From Hypsibius dujardini (lineage: Eukaryota; Tardigrada; Eutardigrada; Parachela; Hypsibiidae): DNA of 64,000 nucleotides. A program made the translations under genes and the position numbers. The DNA lies in NCBI GenBank assembly GCA_001579985.1, contig LRSR01008533.1, forward strand, positions 1 through 64,000. Direction: 5' to 3'. The notes below the pieces were generated by a model. That model was not told where the DNA came from, made no database searches, and saw only the letters and a list, made by a program, of their open reading frames with translations. Of the stretch, positions 34,026 through 46,241 are shown one piece after another. Each line of letters opens with the position of its first letter. The stretch's first letter is position 1.

Positions 34026-34690
34026 CAGTCAACGACAAGATTGAGTGTAATGGAGGGTCCGGGGGATGGGCAAAAGGGACGGAGCAGGGGGTGATTTTCA
34101 AGCAATCGAACAATCAACCACCTTACTCGCAGCAGTTGTTTGTTCCATTTTCAAACAAAGAATTTATTGTCCAGTTTATGCAAAGGATGAAAGCTATGTA
34201 CAAAATGGATCAGAATTTAAAATTTCATGACATCACCGAGCTGAAGAAACATCAAAAACAAAAAGCAGCACCGGAAACAAAATTGGTAGAGAGAAAACAA
34301 TCGAGCAATCAACCGATATCGTAAATGAACAATAAAACTTATCAAACAATAGAACAATCAATGGAAGCCGGTGTAGATTGAAAAACAGAAACAAGAAAAC
34401 GGAACAGTCAACACAATCAAGCAATCTCTCATTACTTTGTGCAAAAATATCAAATCCACACAAGGATTTTAAAATAATTTAGCGTATTTAAACAAAATGA
34501 AACAGCGGAAATTGCATTGAAAATTTGAATTCACTCTGAAAAGGCATGGTTGAAAATAGGAAAAAGTAGAAACAAAGCAACCGCTGCAAGTCGAGTGGTT
34601 GATTGTTCGATTGTTTGAAAACCACCCCCTACTCCGCCCCTTTTGCCCATCCCCCGGACCCTCCATTACCCTCAATCTTGTCGTTGACTG
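34026..34690. mobile_element. 665-bp MITE with ~115-bp terminal inverted repeats and TA target duplication
   Basis: Ends are CAGTCAACGACAAGATTGAG and its inverse, extending inward through GGAGGGTCCGGGGGATGGGC and CAATCGAACAATCAACCA. The element is flanked by TA on both sides (34024-34025 and 34691-34692). Other units of the array show the uninterrupted site (TTGTCTATTTTTTCAGCC at about 37499), so the insertion is directly visible. TA duplication suggests mobilisation by a Tc1/mariner-type transposase. The interior has a ~100-codon open frame (34019-34324) with no recognisable transposase domain. Confidence 0.88.
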
Positions 34691-34941
34691 TATTGCTTCG
34701 GCCAGAACAAGCGCTTTAATAGTGTCTACATTCTCTTGCACGTTGATACCGCTATTATCTTTGCCGAATTGATAATTTCATCGAATCAATAATTTATTAT
34801 TAAACTCAAAAGATGTATAAATTATTGTAAAAAGAGTTTCACACAGCAAGAACAGTTTCACACAGCTACATGTAACAATCCGATGCGTCATTGGTGTTTC
34901 TGAATCCATGCGCTGTATGGAGCTATGGCGGTTCCCGCCAG

Positions 34942-35224
34942 CTACAGCACGGTAGGGGTCGCGTAGGGTGCTCGCTCCGACTGGGTTGCTGGGGAAGATG
35001 AGGAGCCCGGCGGCGGCGCCCCAGACGACGACGTTGTCTGTGTCTGTGACGGTGGGATGTTGGCTGTCCCGGCTACGGATACTCCGCACTGACAGCCCTG
35101 AGGAATTCTCATTTGGTCAACAAGGATGCCGAATTCGGAGGAGTACACCATCAGCTGTTGCAGAACGAAATGTTGCACGCACTAAGTTGCCACCTGCTGG
35201 TCCGTGTACCGACATGTCCGATTG
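34942..35224 (-). pseudogene. Spätzle-like last exon, relic A
   Basis: A copy of the last exon (52147-52453) of the Spätzle-like gene without its upstream exons. The preceding 3' splice site is kept. The cystine-knot half (VYSSEFGILVDQMRIPQGCQ) and the Pro/Ser/Gln tail are recognisable, but an in-frame stop sits where the other copies have Gln in VATQC. It is a by-product of the tandem duplication, whose right breakpoint falls inside the preceding intron. Confidence 0.85.
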
Positions 35225-35624
35225 CTGGAAAATATCAGGCGTAACTTATACAAGAGCGCCACCGAGCTTGAACTTAATTCCCGACTGGGTGCCATGCCGT
35301 AGTTGTATGTGGGTCTTGCAGTAGTAATTAAGGTTGTCTATACGTGTATCTTTGACTGTGTCCCAATCTCTAAGGTTGTCTGTGCTTGAACTTTTGTCTT
35401 GATCCTAGGCTTTAGGATTGTCTTTGCGTGTATACTTGACTGTGTTTAAGTTTCTAAGGTTGTCTAAACCTGAATCTTTGTATCAGCGCCAATTCGGGGA
35501 GCAAAATCTGTTAAGTGTGGTTAAGCGAAGAAAAGAACTCAAAATCATAGCAGCAAGAAGTATCTAGACTCTTATGTGGAACCAATTTTAATAAGGCAGT
35601 TCATTGAACTGATGAATGGGAAGG

Positions 35625-37203
35625 TCAGTTGATTTTCAGCTTCCGGACGCCCACCAAAACCTTGTCGCAACCCAACAGCGGACGTCCGGTGGGGAAGAAC
35701 TTGAGCGGCACCTTCGTTCCTACGGTCTTCATTAAGCAATAAGCTCGCAGGATTATCATCAGCGCCATTTTGGTTTCCATGATTGCGAATCGAGTGCCGA
35801 TACAGTTTCGTGGCCCTAAACAAAATAAGCAAGACAGACAGACAGAGAGATAGAGAGACAAACAGACGGGCATAAAGACAAAAGAATAGGAATAACAAAA
35901 GGCAGATAGACAAACTAGCAGACAGGCAGGCAAGCAAGCAGGCAGACAGTCGGGCAGCAGACAACAGGCAGACAAGATGGATTCAAAGACGGAGAGATAG
36001 ACAGACAGATAGGTAGACAGGCAGACAAACAGACAGATAGAGTGGCAAGTGAGCTTACCGATTCCAAAAGGCAGAAACGGTACTGGATCCACGTTGGTGA
36101 ATTTTGAGCGAGCCCGTTTCTTCCAACCGTCCTCATAAAAGGCTTAAAGACTGAGCTCATTGCCTCTTTTCACTGTTGAGATTTTCTGTTATCAGAAGTG
36201 AAGAACCTATGTCTTTATCTGTTTGTTGTCTCGTCAGATTGAGTGTCTGTCTGTTTCCGTCTGCCTGCCTGTCTTGTCTTAATATCTGTCAATCTGTTCG
36301 TCAGTCTGTTTGTCTGTTTGTTTGTTTGTCTGTTTGTCTGTCTGCCTGTCTGGTTGTTCGTTTGTCTGCCTCCTGCATGCCGATCTGTCTGTTGATCTCC
36401 TGTCTACCTGTTGTGTGCTGCAGTTTTGCCGCAGGGCAGTCAGCCGGTCAATTCTTTCTCTAGGACAGGCCTCTGATCCGTGACATTAGGTGATAAAAAA
36501 TAAATCGATAAAAAATACGGAAAAATACTGACTCAACTCAGCTATCAACGGACGCCGAGTAATTTTGGATTTTTTTGCTCGGACGTTCCCTATCACACGT
36601 GTCATGTACTGTACGTAGAAGACGAAGTTACCCAAAACGTTACAATTCACTGCCCGTGATAAACATTTAATTAAATGTTAAATCGAAAATGACCACTGTC
36701 GATTGACTTGTACTCTTACCCATAGACATGGCCGAATTTTTTCAGTCGCTCCTCCTCACTGACGTGGAAGGAGTAGAAGAACTGCCCCAGGTACGTCCCA
36801 AGCAGCGGAAGCGGTCACGGCCCAGGCCTAACATCCATGCGTCCCTGTGAGAAAACTACACAGGAGAAAATCAACTCAAAAATTGCATTGAAAAAATGAC
36901 GGATCAACACTAGTAAATACTAGTGCATGATCTTGAAAATCGTCTAATCCGTGAATAGGTCATCCAATTCCATTGTCGTTATATATGATTTTTAACACAG
37001 AGACGTTTGCCTCATCCTCTTCAAAGACCTTACCAGTACAAACAGATGATGAAACCAGCAAAGAGGCACCATACTAGCCGGCCAGTCAGATGGAGGATGA
37101 TGAACAAGGCCACCAACAGTCCCGCGATCGTTCCCTTCCACAACCAGTTCGCAAACAGACAGACAGACGACCGATCCCACAGGATCCGGATGCGTGGCCA
37201 CAT
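35625..37203 (-). pseudogene. P450 relic B (CYP3-like)
   Basis: Retains exon 1 (ATG at 37203, N-terminal hydrophobic segment), exon 2 (about 36727-36860), the very end of exon 4 (…NVDPVPFLPFGIG) and exon 5 with the haem-ligand segment (about 35625-35815). Exon 3 and most of exon 4 are gone: at about 36138 exon 4 jumps directly into sequence homologous to the intron between exons 2 and 3. CAGA and CTGT tracts fill the remaining introns (35822-36048 and 36230-36370). Confidence 0.85.
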
Positions 37204-38290
37204 ATTGGGTCCCCAGCCGGAAACTACAGAGAGTGAAGCCTAAATAAAAACAGCGTGAAATAAAAATATGTAACTCAAAATAACTCACTCTTCTTCATCG
37301 ACTCAAAATGGAAGGACTTGAACCGGAGCCTTGTCTCAAAAAAGGTGGTACTAGTACTAGTAAAATACAGTTTTGTTATTTCGTAGGATTTACGGTACGG
37401 GTTATTTTACTGTGTAATTTTAATTTTACCGTGTAATCAAAAGTTAAGTATCGTACAAATTAACTGGCGGAGTACCGATACCAATTCTATCAATTCCTTG
37501 TCTATTTTTTCAGCCAGAACAAGCGCGTTAGTTCGTTACTACATTATCTTGCATGTTGATACCGCTGTTGTATTTATCTTCTCGAAAAGCAAATCTGCGG
37601 TTAAAGCTATTCAAAAGTGATTACTTAACAGGGCGATGATTCACGGATAGTCACTCTGTCATAGAGTAATCACAATTTTTATGTGCGACGGATGGTCGCT
37701 CTGTCAGAGAGTAATGACAATTTTTATGTGCGACGGATCTGTTTGTGGGACATGAGGTCACGAAATCAGCGCTCGTACCAGTACCAGTGACTGGTAGTCA
37801 GGCACTTGCTAATAAGTCTCTATCGCTGGTCAACACGTAGCATACCGCTGTGTTGAACCTTCTGTATATTATTGTACAGAAGGTTCCGTATCTTTTGGCA
37901 CTACGAGACGAGAATTTGGTTGTTAGGTTATTATGCTGAATCTTGATCCTTTATCCTTTATTAATCAAAATATCCACGGACCAGGTCGGATGAGTCATTT
38001 TGTTTTGCATAACCACGATGATATAGACCTTACTATGCCAGATGTGCCTGAATTCTGAAATGGCAATTGTGTCGAGGGGAACAAAGTTGCCGACCGGCAA
38101 AACCTCCTATTTCATCGAATTAATAATTTACTATTAAACTCAAATAGATGTATAAATTATTGTAAAAGAGTGAACAGTTTTGCACAACTACATCTAATGA
38201 CCTAATGCGTCATTGGTGTTTCTGTGTCCATGCGCTGTATGGAGCTGTGGCGGTTCCCGCCAGCTACAGCACGGTAGGGGTCGCGTACGG
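37204..38290. other. Array segment B, peptide-less, ending in a Spätzle 3' remnant
   Basis: Aligns with 50802-52165 (shared blocks: GACTCAAAATG, ATTCACGGATxGTCACTCTGTCAT, CAACACGTAGCATACCGCTG, ACCTTCTGTA). The peptide gene is absent at the same junction as in the segment at 50.8 kb. The last ~80 bp (38205-38285) match only the extreme 3' end of the Spätzle exon, before a jump into P450 intron sequence. Confidence 0.7.
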
Positions 38291-38423
38291 TAGAATACGG
38301 TTTGGTACGGTTTTATTGGAAGTGAGGAACCATGTCTTCATCTGTTTGTTATCTCGCCAGACTGAGTGTCTTTGTGTCTCCTGCGTCTCTGACTGCCAGC
38401 CTGCTGCCTGTTTGTCTGTCTCG

Positions 38424-38501
<78 letters not shown>

Positions 38502-39586
38502 TTGTCTGTCTGCCTGCTGCGTGCGAAATTTAATTAAACTTTTAATCGCAAACGACCTCTGTCGATTGACTTATACTCATAGACAAAGCCGAATTTCTTC
38601 AGTCGCTCCTACAGATGTTAACGGTCCAATACCGGAGCGGTTTGGTTCGGTTTGAAGGATAAACCAGTTTGAGCTTTGTCAATTAAAATTTCAAACCGTT
38701 TAAATCGATTTAAACCAGTAATCGCAACGGTTGAAAAATCTAGCGTACGATGATATAGTCAATTGAATTGACTTAAATCGGAAGAGCGGTACAAAATTCA
38801 GATAAAAAACCCAAATTCTAGAAAAGAAAAATGACAACAGATCAGCAACAGAGAATTCTCAACAACAGTTCAAAATTCACGATTAGTTCAAGTTAACGGC
38901 AGGGTCCCGGATACGCATCCAGCTTTTGCAGCACAAAAAGGCCTCCACAGTCGTAAACTTGAGCCGATTTCGGCAATCAGTGAAGATATTCTTCACCACA
39001 GAGAACCGAAAGCCGAAGGAGTTCGTTGAAATCAATGTATTTCCAGAGAATTTAAAAGATTTTCCGAACCGAAAACTACAGAGAGTGAAGCCTACGTAAA
39101 AACAGCGTGGAATAAAAATAACTCCCTCTTCTGATGTCGATGATACCAGGTAAAGATGTTTGGTTACGCGGTTATATTTTGTCGTTTGTTGTTTGATGTT
39201 TGTTATTCTTATTTTTCTCGCTAATTATGATTTTGAACATTTGAATTTCCCCATAAACATGTTGTCCCGGATGTTTGTACAGCAGGAAGCAAAACAGAAT
39301 CCTTGAGCGGCTGAGCAGCCGCCGGGCCAGTACAGCGTTAGACCACTTACTTTGCAGACCTTGGCACAGTGGAAAATATTATCCGCAGCGTAATCGGTTT
39401 TCTGGACAAGCATACCGAAAACAAGGTACAAACACTCGTCAAATGAATCAAAATAAGGTTACGGTATTTCACTCGTCACAACCACTAGGCCGGTTTGGTA
39501 TTTAAAACCTAAAAACGCAATGAGGTTCTTGTATTAGTTCCGATTCATATATTTGTCTTACAATAACCCAATCCAATAGATCTAAA
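38291..39586. other. P450 intron/exon-2 scraps and 5' flank of peptide copy C
   Basis: A CTGT tract (about 38397-38515) and a small piece of P450 exon 2 (near 38580-38612) show that a further P450 copy once lay here. Next come ~450 bp of sequence not shared with other units, then from about 39065 the standard flank upstream of the peptide gene. Confidence 0.65.
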
Positions 39587-39957
39587 ATGGCAACTTCCCG
39601 CGCCGTAACTTTTACTTGCATGATGGTTCTTTTCTTTGTGGTCAATATAGTGTATGGTGCACCCTCTGGAACATCATGTGGTCCGGGTCGCTACATCAAT
39701 GGTGGAGCTGGGGACAACATGGATGAAAAAGTGCAGGGATGTCCAAACAAGCAGAGCTGGGAAGCTTGCTGTGCCGCTTGTGGCAGCGCGCTACAGTCAT
39801 CAAACTCCATCAAATCCGTACGTCTGGTGTCTCTTGATCATGTTGGAATTCATAATAAATGTCTTCTTTTCTGTAGGGTTGGCATTGTGAGAAGGACTTC
39901 TTTTCGACCGGAATATGGCTAAAGGGATGTCAGAAGACGAACACTTGTGGAATTTGA
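39587..39957 (+). CDS. Eight-cysteine secreted peptide, copy C
   Basis: Exons 39587-39817 and 39877-39957, 103 residues, with the same splice sites, phase and cysteine spacing as copy A. Differences cluster in the mature N-terminal part (GTSCGPGRYINGG versus GTGCGPGRSVSGG; DEKVQG versus DAKVQG), with KDFFSTG and KTNTC in exon 2. All eight cysteines are kept, so the copy looks functional. Confidence 0.8.
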
Positions 39958-40926
39958 TTTAGATTTCGCGGCGATGTACATAACACTTTTCTCGGAACAA
40001 CTAGCCCTTAGTCAATATTTTCTCATTTTTCGTGTAAAATCCTACTGAACATCCAGATTCTTCACCGACTCAAAATGGGAGGACTTGAACCGGAGCTTTA
40101 TATCAAAAAAGATGTTACTAGTAATAGTAAAATACAGTGTTATTGTTTCTTTAGATTTACGATACAGTAGTGTTAATTTATCGTGTAATTTTAATTTTAC
40201 TGCGTAATCAAAAGTTAAGTATCGAGTTAAATAAACTGGCAGAGTGCCGATACAGAACTAGTACTTGTACCTACCGGTTCCCTTGCACACGAACCAAACC
40301 GTGCCTGACAACAACACAAACGTCCAACCGAATCAGTCAGGCTCAGACTGACAGATAGGATCGGACCGGATCGGATAGGATCGGATGGTTTTGATTCGCG
40401 TGCCAGCGAATCAAGGCAAGAAAGGTGTGCTGGCGGCGAGTTTCCAATGTAGTATTGGTTCGAATCTGGACTGGGTGGTGCCTGAGATGGCGTACCGATA
40501 CTACAGTACTCGATAACGCTCCGAAAGTGGGAAACATCGAGACATCGCAACTACTTTTAATGCAGAAATCCCCTACCTGAATTACAGGACACGCTAACCG
40601 CTGAATTGTGGTCGAATCCCTTGTTAATTAAATTATCCACGGACCAGGTCGGATGAGTCATTTTGTTTTGCATAACCCCGATGATATAGACCTTACTATG
40701 CCAGATGGGCCTGAATTCTGATATGGCAACTGTGTCGAGGGGACCAAAGTTGCCGACCGGCAAAACTTCCTATTTCATCGAATTAATAATTTATTATTAA
40801 ACTCAAATAGATGTATAAATTATTGTAAAGGAGTGAACAGTTTCGCAGCACTACTTGTAACGACCTGATGCGTCATTGGTGTTTCTGTGTCCATGCGCTG
40901 TCTCGAGCTGTGGCGGTTCCCGCCAG

Positions 40927-41209
40927 CTACAGCACGGTAGGGGTCGCGTAGGGTGCTCGCTCCGACTGGGTTGCTGGGGAAGATGAGGAGCCCGGCGGCG
41001 GCGCCCCAGACGACGACGTTGTCTGTGTCTGTGACGGTGGGATGTTGGCTGTCCCGGCTACGGATAATCCGCACTGACAGCCCCGAGGAATTCTCATTTG
41101 GTCAACGTGGATGCCGAATTCGGAGGAGTACACCATCAGCTGCTGTAGGACAAAATGTTGCACGCACTGAGTTGCCACCTGCTGGTCCGTGTACCGACAT
41201 GTCCGATTG
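40927..41209 (-). pseudogene. Spätzle-like last exon, relic C
   Basis: An intact-looking copy of the last Spätzle exon (CRYTDQQVATQC…, IPRGCQCG…), open to its TAG, with the acceptor site preserved. The upstream exons are replaced by P450 3' flank: intron sequence matching 52474-52770 ends near 41524 and the P450-flank block begins. Without a first half of the knot or a signal peptide it is unlikely to be made into a ligand, unless spliced to a distant exon. Confidence 0.8.
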
Positions 41210-41738
41210 CTGGAAAATATCAGGCGTAACTTATACAAGAACGCCACCGAGCTTGAACTTGATTCCCAACTGGGTGCCATGCCGTAGTTGTATATGCCTG
41301 TGCTTTTATCTGAGTCTCACAGTAATTAAGATTGTCTATGCGCGTATGGTTGACTGTGTCTGAGTCTCGATACGTTGGTCTGTGACTGTACCTTTGTCTG
41401 GGTCCTAGGCTTTAGGATTTTAGATACGTGTATACTTGACTGTGTCCGAATCTCAAAGGTTGTCTATGCCTGAACTTTTGTCTTGATTCCAGGCTTTTGG
41501 ATTGTCTGTACGTGAATCCTTGACGTCTCGCTCAAAGAGCATTTTCTCACAAGGCTGAACTTCCATTGACCATACCACAAACTGTGAGGAATCCTGGAAC
41601 GGAAGAAGAGCCAATTTTTATCGCAAACTAATTATAGACCCAACAGAGTGATGACAAAAATCAGTAAAAGTGCAATAGCAGTAGTTCAAGAAGCTAGCCT
41701 AAGACAAACGAAAAGTCGCGGTCTTGTACATGAAAGAG

Positions 41739-42134
41739 ACTCGAGGGATTCTTTACAAACTCTTCATCGGGCACGGTGGCGAAACAGCTCCGCGAAATCA
41801 CCTCCATTGTGTAGGCACCGAAAAGATTCTTCAGGTCGATGTCGCTTCCGGTGGCCGCAGCGTGGTCAAGACTGGCAATTAGTGCGAGGCACGAGTCTTG
41901 CAGCAAGTGATGGACGCTTTTGAGCTCCCTCGGTTTGAAAGTCTTTCGCACCAGACCGCGTACTCGCTTCCACGGACTATCTTCCAGGGAAGAGAGGAAG
42001 TTGGACATGACCGGATGGGTTGTCTTGACGGACCGGTGATTATAGAACGTGGCGGAATATTTAACCATGATGTCTTTCAACAGGACCGGATCCGCGACAA
42101 TCAACCCCGGTTTCGTGCCTTCGTAATTTCTGAA
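41739..42134 (-). pseudogene. P450 relic C (CYP3-like)
   Basis: Only the first two thirds of exon 3 survive (from the acceptor near 42134, through KTTHPVMSNFLSSLED and GAYTMEVISRSCFAT, to DEEFVKN). It joins on the 3' side straight to the P450 downstream flank at about 41737. The adjoining intron keeps a CTGT tract (42250-42430). Exons 1, 2, 4 and 5 are missing. Confidence 0.85.
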
Positions 42135-42604
42135 AATGAAGGCATGTTAGAGGACAGCTTTCATTGGCTTAAAGACTGGACTCATTGCCTCTTTTCACTG
42201 TTGAGATTTTCTTTTATCAGAAGTGAAGAACCATGTCTTTATCTGTTTGTTGTCTCGTCAGACTGAGTGTCTGTCTGTTTCGTACGTGTCTGACTGCCAA
42301 TTTGTTGCTTGCTTGCCTGTTTGTCTGTCTCCGTCTGCCTGCCTGCCTGCCTGCCTGTCTGTCAGTCTGTCAGTCTTTCTGTCTGTTTGTTTGTTTGTTT
42401 GTTTGTTTGTTTGTCTCTCTGTCTGTATGGTTGCTCGTTTGTCTGTCTCTTGCATGCCGGTTTGTCTGTCGATCTCCTGTCTGCCGGTTGCGAGCGGCAA
42501 TTTTGCCGCAGGGCACTCAGCCGGTCAGTTTTTTCCCTAGGACAGGCCCCTAATCTGTGACATTACTGATCAGGTGTAGGTGATAAAAAACAAATCGATA
42601 AAAA

Positions 42605-43660
42605 ATGGGTAACTCACCGAGTAATCTGCGTATAATTGGAAAAGTACGCCGCACTGACCGATGGCCGGACCATTTACCACAGCCGCCTCTTTTCAACGCC
42701 TGCCCAGCAGACCGGAAAACCAACCGACCGACTCCAGTGGAAACCGCCGGGTTGACGGCTGCAGCTACTACAAATTCATTTTTCATTCTTGTTCCTTCCC
42801 TTGCTTAAGAGTGATAAGCTCTTCACGTATTTTCACGATTTTTTACCGTACCCATGGGATCACTCGTATTCTGAATTACTACCATCCGGATGGTATTCAG
42901 TCTCCCCTCACAACCGTCGGCAAAGAGACTGTGCCGGAACTCGGTAAGCGCCTCGGACTGCAAGCCGGAACCCTCAAGGAGCTCAAGCAGAACGGTTTTA
43001 CCTACGCCGAGGAGCTCAACGTGTTGCTACCCTCGGAACGTCGAAACGGCGGTCACTCTACTCAAGGACAAGGCGATCCTCCGAAACCACCTGTTTCCAC
43101 CTCCGGCTGTCAACGCCCCACTGATCGGTCAAAAGAACGAAGAGGCCTCTAGTTATTAAAACGTTTGTCCGTCTCTGCGCGCCATACCCACACCATGGTG
43201 GAGTATGTCGACTACGTGCACTTTCTGACGTTAAAACTTCGAGACTATAAAAGCCGCTCTGTCCTTGAATTTGATTTGGCCTTCCGTAATTATGCCGACC
43301 GCACCGGCTGCAATTTAAACGACGTCGAAGCTCGCAAAGAGATTGGAGAACAGTTTTTCCATCAGCGTAACTACATCATGGATCATTCTAATCGTGAAGG
43401 CAGGAGTACTTTTGATCGTTCTCGCATCGGGAAGCCTGCCAAATTTCATTCCAATGGCACACCACTAGGCACGTGCACGAAGTGGAACGAAGGAGCGGGG
43501 AAGTGCGGCGCACCACCGGGTGCCATTTGCAAGTACCTACACCAGTGCTCCAATTCGAAGTGCCGTGACAATCATCCACAAGCACGCCTTCCGATGTTCC
43601 CCCGCCGAAAATAGGTCGTTCTTTTTGTCCATTCCGTGCTCCTTTCCCAGTTAATGCCAA
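42605..43660 (+). mobile_element. Broken gag-like retroelement fragment
   Basis: Not part of the array unit; it replaces the 5' half of P450 relic C. The clearest part (43165-43614) encodes a basic protein with a Cys/His cluster near its end (CTKWNEG…KCGAPPG…CKYLHQC…CRDNH), a CCCH-like knuckle of the sort found in gag-like proteins of tyrosine-recombinase (DIRS-type) retroelements; the family call is tentative. No reverse transcriptase, integrase or terminal repeats were recognised. It is an incomplete fossil with a few breaks. Confidence 0.35.
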
Positions 43661-43720
43661 CTCACTGAAGCAGACCTTGTTTTTTTGTTGGTTTCTATTT
43701 TAATCATTCATATATGGTTA

Positions 43721-44843
43721 CAGCTATTTTACCCCTCCCTTGTAGTGTGTGGGGCCCAATAGCACCCCGGCTATTTTACCCCTCCGTAGAGCCCAATAGA
43801 TCCCTGGTTATTCTACCACTCTCTGGAAACTATTTTACCCTCCCGTCCGATGCCTGCCAGTCCCCTGTACGTCTGTTAGTTGGCTGTCGGTCCGCTGTTC
43901 GTCTGTCAGTTGTCTGTCCGCCCGTTGTCTGTCTGTCCGTTGTCCGCCTGTCCGTTGTCGATCCGCCCGCTGTTCTCTGTCTGTTGTCCGTCCGTCAGTT
44001 GTCCGTCCATCCGTCAGTTGTCTGTCCGTCCGTCCGTTGTTTGTCCCTTAGTTATCCGTCCGTCCGTCCTTTTGCTGTCCGTCCGTCCTTTTTCCGTCCG
44101 TCTGTTATCCGCCAGCCCGTTGTCCATCTGTTCGTCCGTCCGTCCGTTGGCCGTCCGTCCGTCGGCCATCCGTTTGTTATCCGTCTGCCCGTGTTCGATC
44201 CGTCCGAAGTCTGTTTGTCCGTCCGTTCGCTGTCTGTGTGTCGGTCCGCTCGTTGTCTGCCCGTCCCCAAACTGTCTGTCAATCCGTTCTCCGTTTTTCT
44301 GTTGTCCCTCTGCCTGTTGTCTGTCCGTCTGTTGTCTATCTGTCTGTCTGTTCATCCGTTGTCCGTCTGCCCGTGTTCGGTCCATCGGTTGTCTGTTTGT
44401 CTGTCATTCCGCTGTTTGTTTGCCGTTTGCCCGTTCGTTATCTGTTTGTCAATCCGTTTGTCGTCTGCTCGTTCGTTGTCTGTTTGTCCGCTGTCTGTGT
44501 GTCAATCCGTCCGCTGTCTGTCCGTCCATTGTTGACCCGTCCATGCCCGTTTATCTGCCAATTGCCCGTTCCTTTTTCTGTCAACAATGGGCGGACGAAC
44601 AACGAACCGACAGACGGACAACGGACGGACGGGCAACGAACAAACGGACGGACAACGGATGGAGGGCGGGCAAAGGAACGGACGGACGAACATTGGACGG
44701 ACAACGGACGGACAACGGACGGACGAACATTGGACGGACGAACAACGGCAGGTTAGACAACGGACAGACGGACAAAGGACGGACGAATGGACAACGGACG
44801 GACAACGGATGGAAGGCGGACAACGGACGGACGAACACTGAAC
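43721..44843. mobile_element. Large foldback element, GTCCGTCC / GGACGGAC arms
   Basis: Same family as 15901-16353. The left end is CAGCTATTTTACCCCTCCCT, with three GGGCCCAATAG-type submotifs. Then ~730 bp of GTCCGTCC-rich sequence is followed from about 44585 by ~255 bp of the complement (GGACGGACAACGGACGG). The right terminal motif is missing: the element runs directly into array flank (AACTACAGAAAGTGAAGCC). Long open frames in all phases are repeat artefacts. Confidence 0.8.
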
Positions 44844-45356
44844 GGAAAACTACAGAAAGTGAAGCCTATGTAAAAACAGCGTGGAATAAAGATAACTCCC
44901 TCTTCTGATGTCGATGAAACCAGGTAAAAATGTTTGGTTACGCGACTATATTTTGTTATTTGTTGTTTGATGTTTGTTATTCTTGTTTTTCTCGCTAATT
45001 ATGATTTTGAACATTTGAACTTCCACATAAACATGTTGTACCGGATGTTTGTACAGCAGGAAGCAAAACAGAATCCTTGAGCGGCTGAGCAGCCGCCGGG
45101 CCAGTACAACGTTAGACCACTTACCTTGCAGACCTTGGCACGGTGGAAAATATCCGCCGCGTAATCGTTCTTGTGAACAAACATACCGAAAACAATTACA
45201 AACACTCGTCAAATGAACCAAAATAAGGTTACGGTATTTTCCTGGTCCCAACCACTAGACCAGTTTGGTATTTAAAGCCCGAAAACGCGATATGGTTCTC
45301 GTATTAGTTCCGATTCATAAATTTGTCTTACAATAACTTAATCCAATAGATCTAAA

Positions 45357-45727
45357 ATGGCAACTTCTCGCGCCGTAACTTTCACTTGCATGATGGTTCT
45401 TTTCTTTGTGGCCAATGCAGTGTATGGTGCGCCCTCTGGAACAGGATGTGGTCCAGGTCGCTCCGTCAGTGGTGGAGCCGGGGACAACATGGACGCAAAA
45501 GTGCAGGGATGTCCAAACAAGCAGAGCTGGGAAGCTTGCTGTGCCGCTTGTGGCAGCGCGCTACAGTCATCAAACTCCATCAAATCCGTACGTCTGGTGT
45601 CTCTTGATCATGTTCTCATTCATAATAAATGTCTTCTTTTCTGTAGGGTTGGCATTGTGAGAAGGACTTCTTTTCGACCGGAATATGGCTAAAGGGATGT
45701 CAGAAGACGAAAACTTGTGGAATTTGA
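45357..45727 (+). CDS. Eight-cysteine secreted peptide, copy D
   Basis: Exons 45357-45587 and 45647-45727, 103 residues. It is almost identical to copy A at the mature N-terminus (GTGCGPGRSVSGGAGDN) and to copy C in NSIKS and KDFFSTG. All cysteines, splice sites and the signal peptide are preserved. The A/C/D similarity extends through intron and flanks, marking recent duplication or conversion. Confidence 0.8.
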
Positions 45728-46121
45728 TGCTCCAGATTTAGCGGCGATGTACAAAACACTTTTCTCGGAACAACTAGTCCTAGTTCAATATTTTCTCATT
45801 TTTCGTGTTAAATTGTACTGAACATCCAGATTATTCATCGACTCATAATGGGAGGACTTGAACCGAAACTTTATATCAAAAAAGATGTTATTAGTAATAG
45901 TAAAATACAGTATACAGAAACTGGACCGGGTGGTGCCTGAGATGGCGTACCGATACTACAGTACTCGATAGCGCTCCGAAAAAGAGAAACATCGAGACAT
46001 CGCAACTACTTTTTATGGGGAAGATTTATCTCATAAATCTGGTTATAACACGGCGGACTTTCTCTGGTGAGCTGATTTTGGCGGGCTGCCTCAAAATTGC
46101 CCATGCGACAAGGAGGAGTAC

Positions 46122-46241
46122 ACACTCATTTGGTCAACGTGGATGCCGAATTCGGAGGAGTACACCATCAGCTGCTGTAGGACAAAATGTTACACGCACT
46201 GAGTTGCCACCTGCTGGTCCGTGTACCGACATGTCCGATTG
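46122..46241 (-). pseudogene. Spätzle-like last exon, truncated relic D
   Basis: Only the first ~40 codons after the acceptor remain (CRYTDQQVATQC to GIHVDQM). The 3' part, including the CxC motif and the Pro/Ser tail, is deleted and joined to unrelated spacer near 46120. Confidence 0.8.

Noticed and set aside
34019-34324. 101-residue open frame inside the 34-kb MITE
   Set aside because: Starts in the terminal repeat and shows no transposase motif; treated as part of the element.
39225-39431. Minus-strand Cys-rich 68-residue frame upstream of the peptide gene (also 44999-45205)
   Set aside because: The frame is not maintained in the homologous block at about 32650-32830, so selection on it is not supported.
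43714-44908. Open frames up to 342 residues, Ser/Pro/Arg-rich then Thr/Asn/Asp-rich
   Set aside because: Artefacts of the GTCCGTCC/GGACGGAC foldback element; open on both strands.
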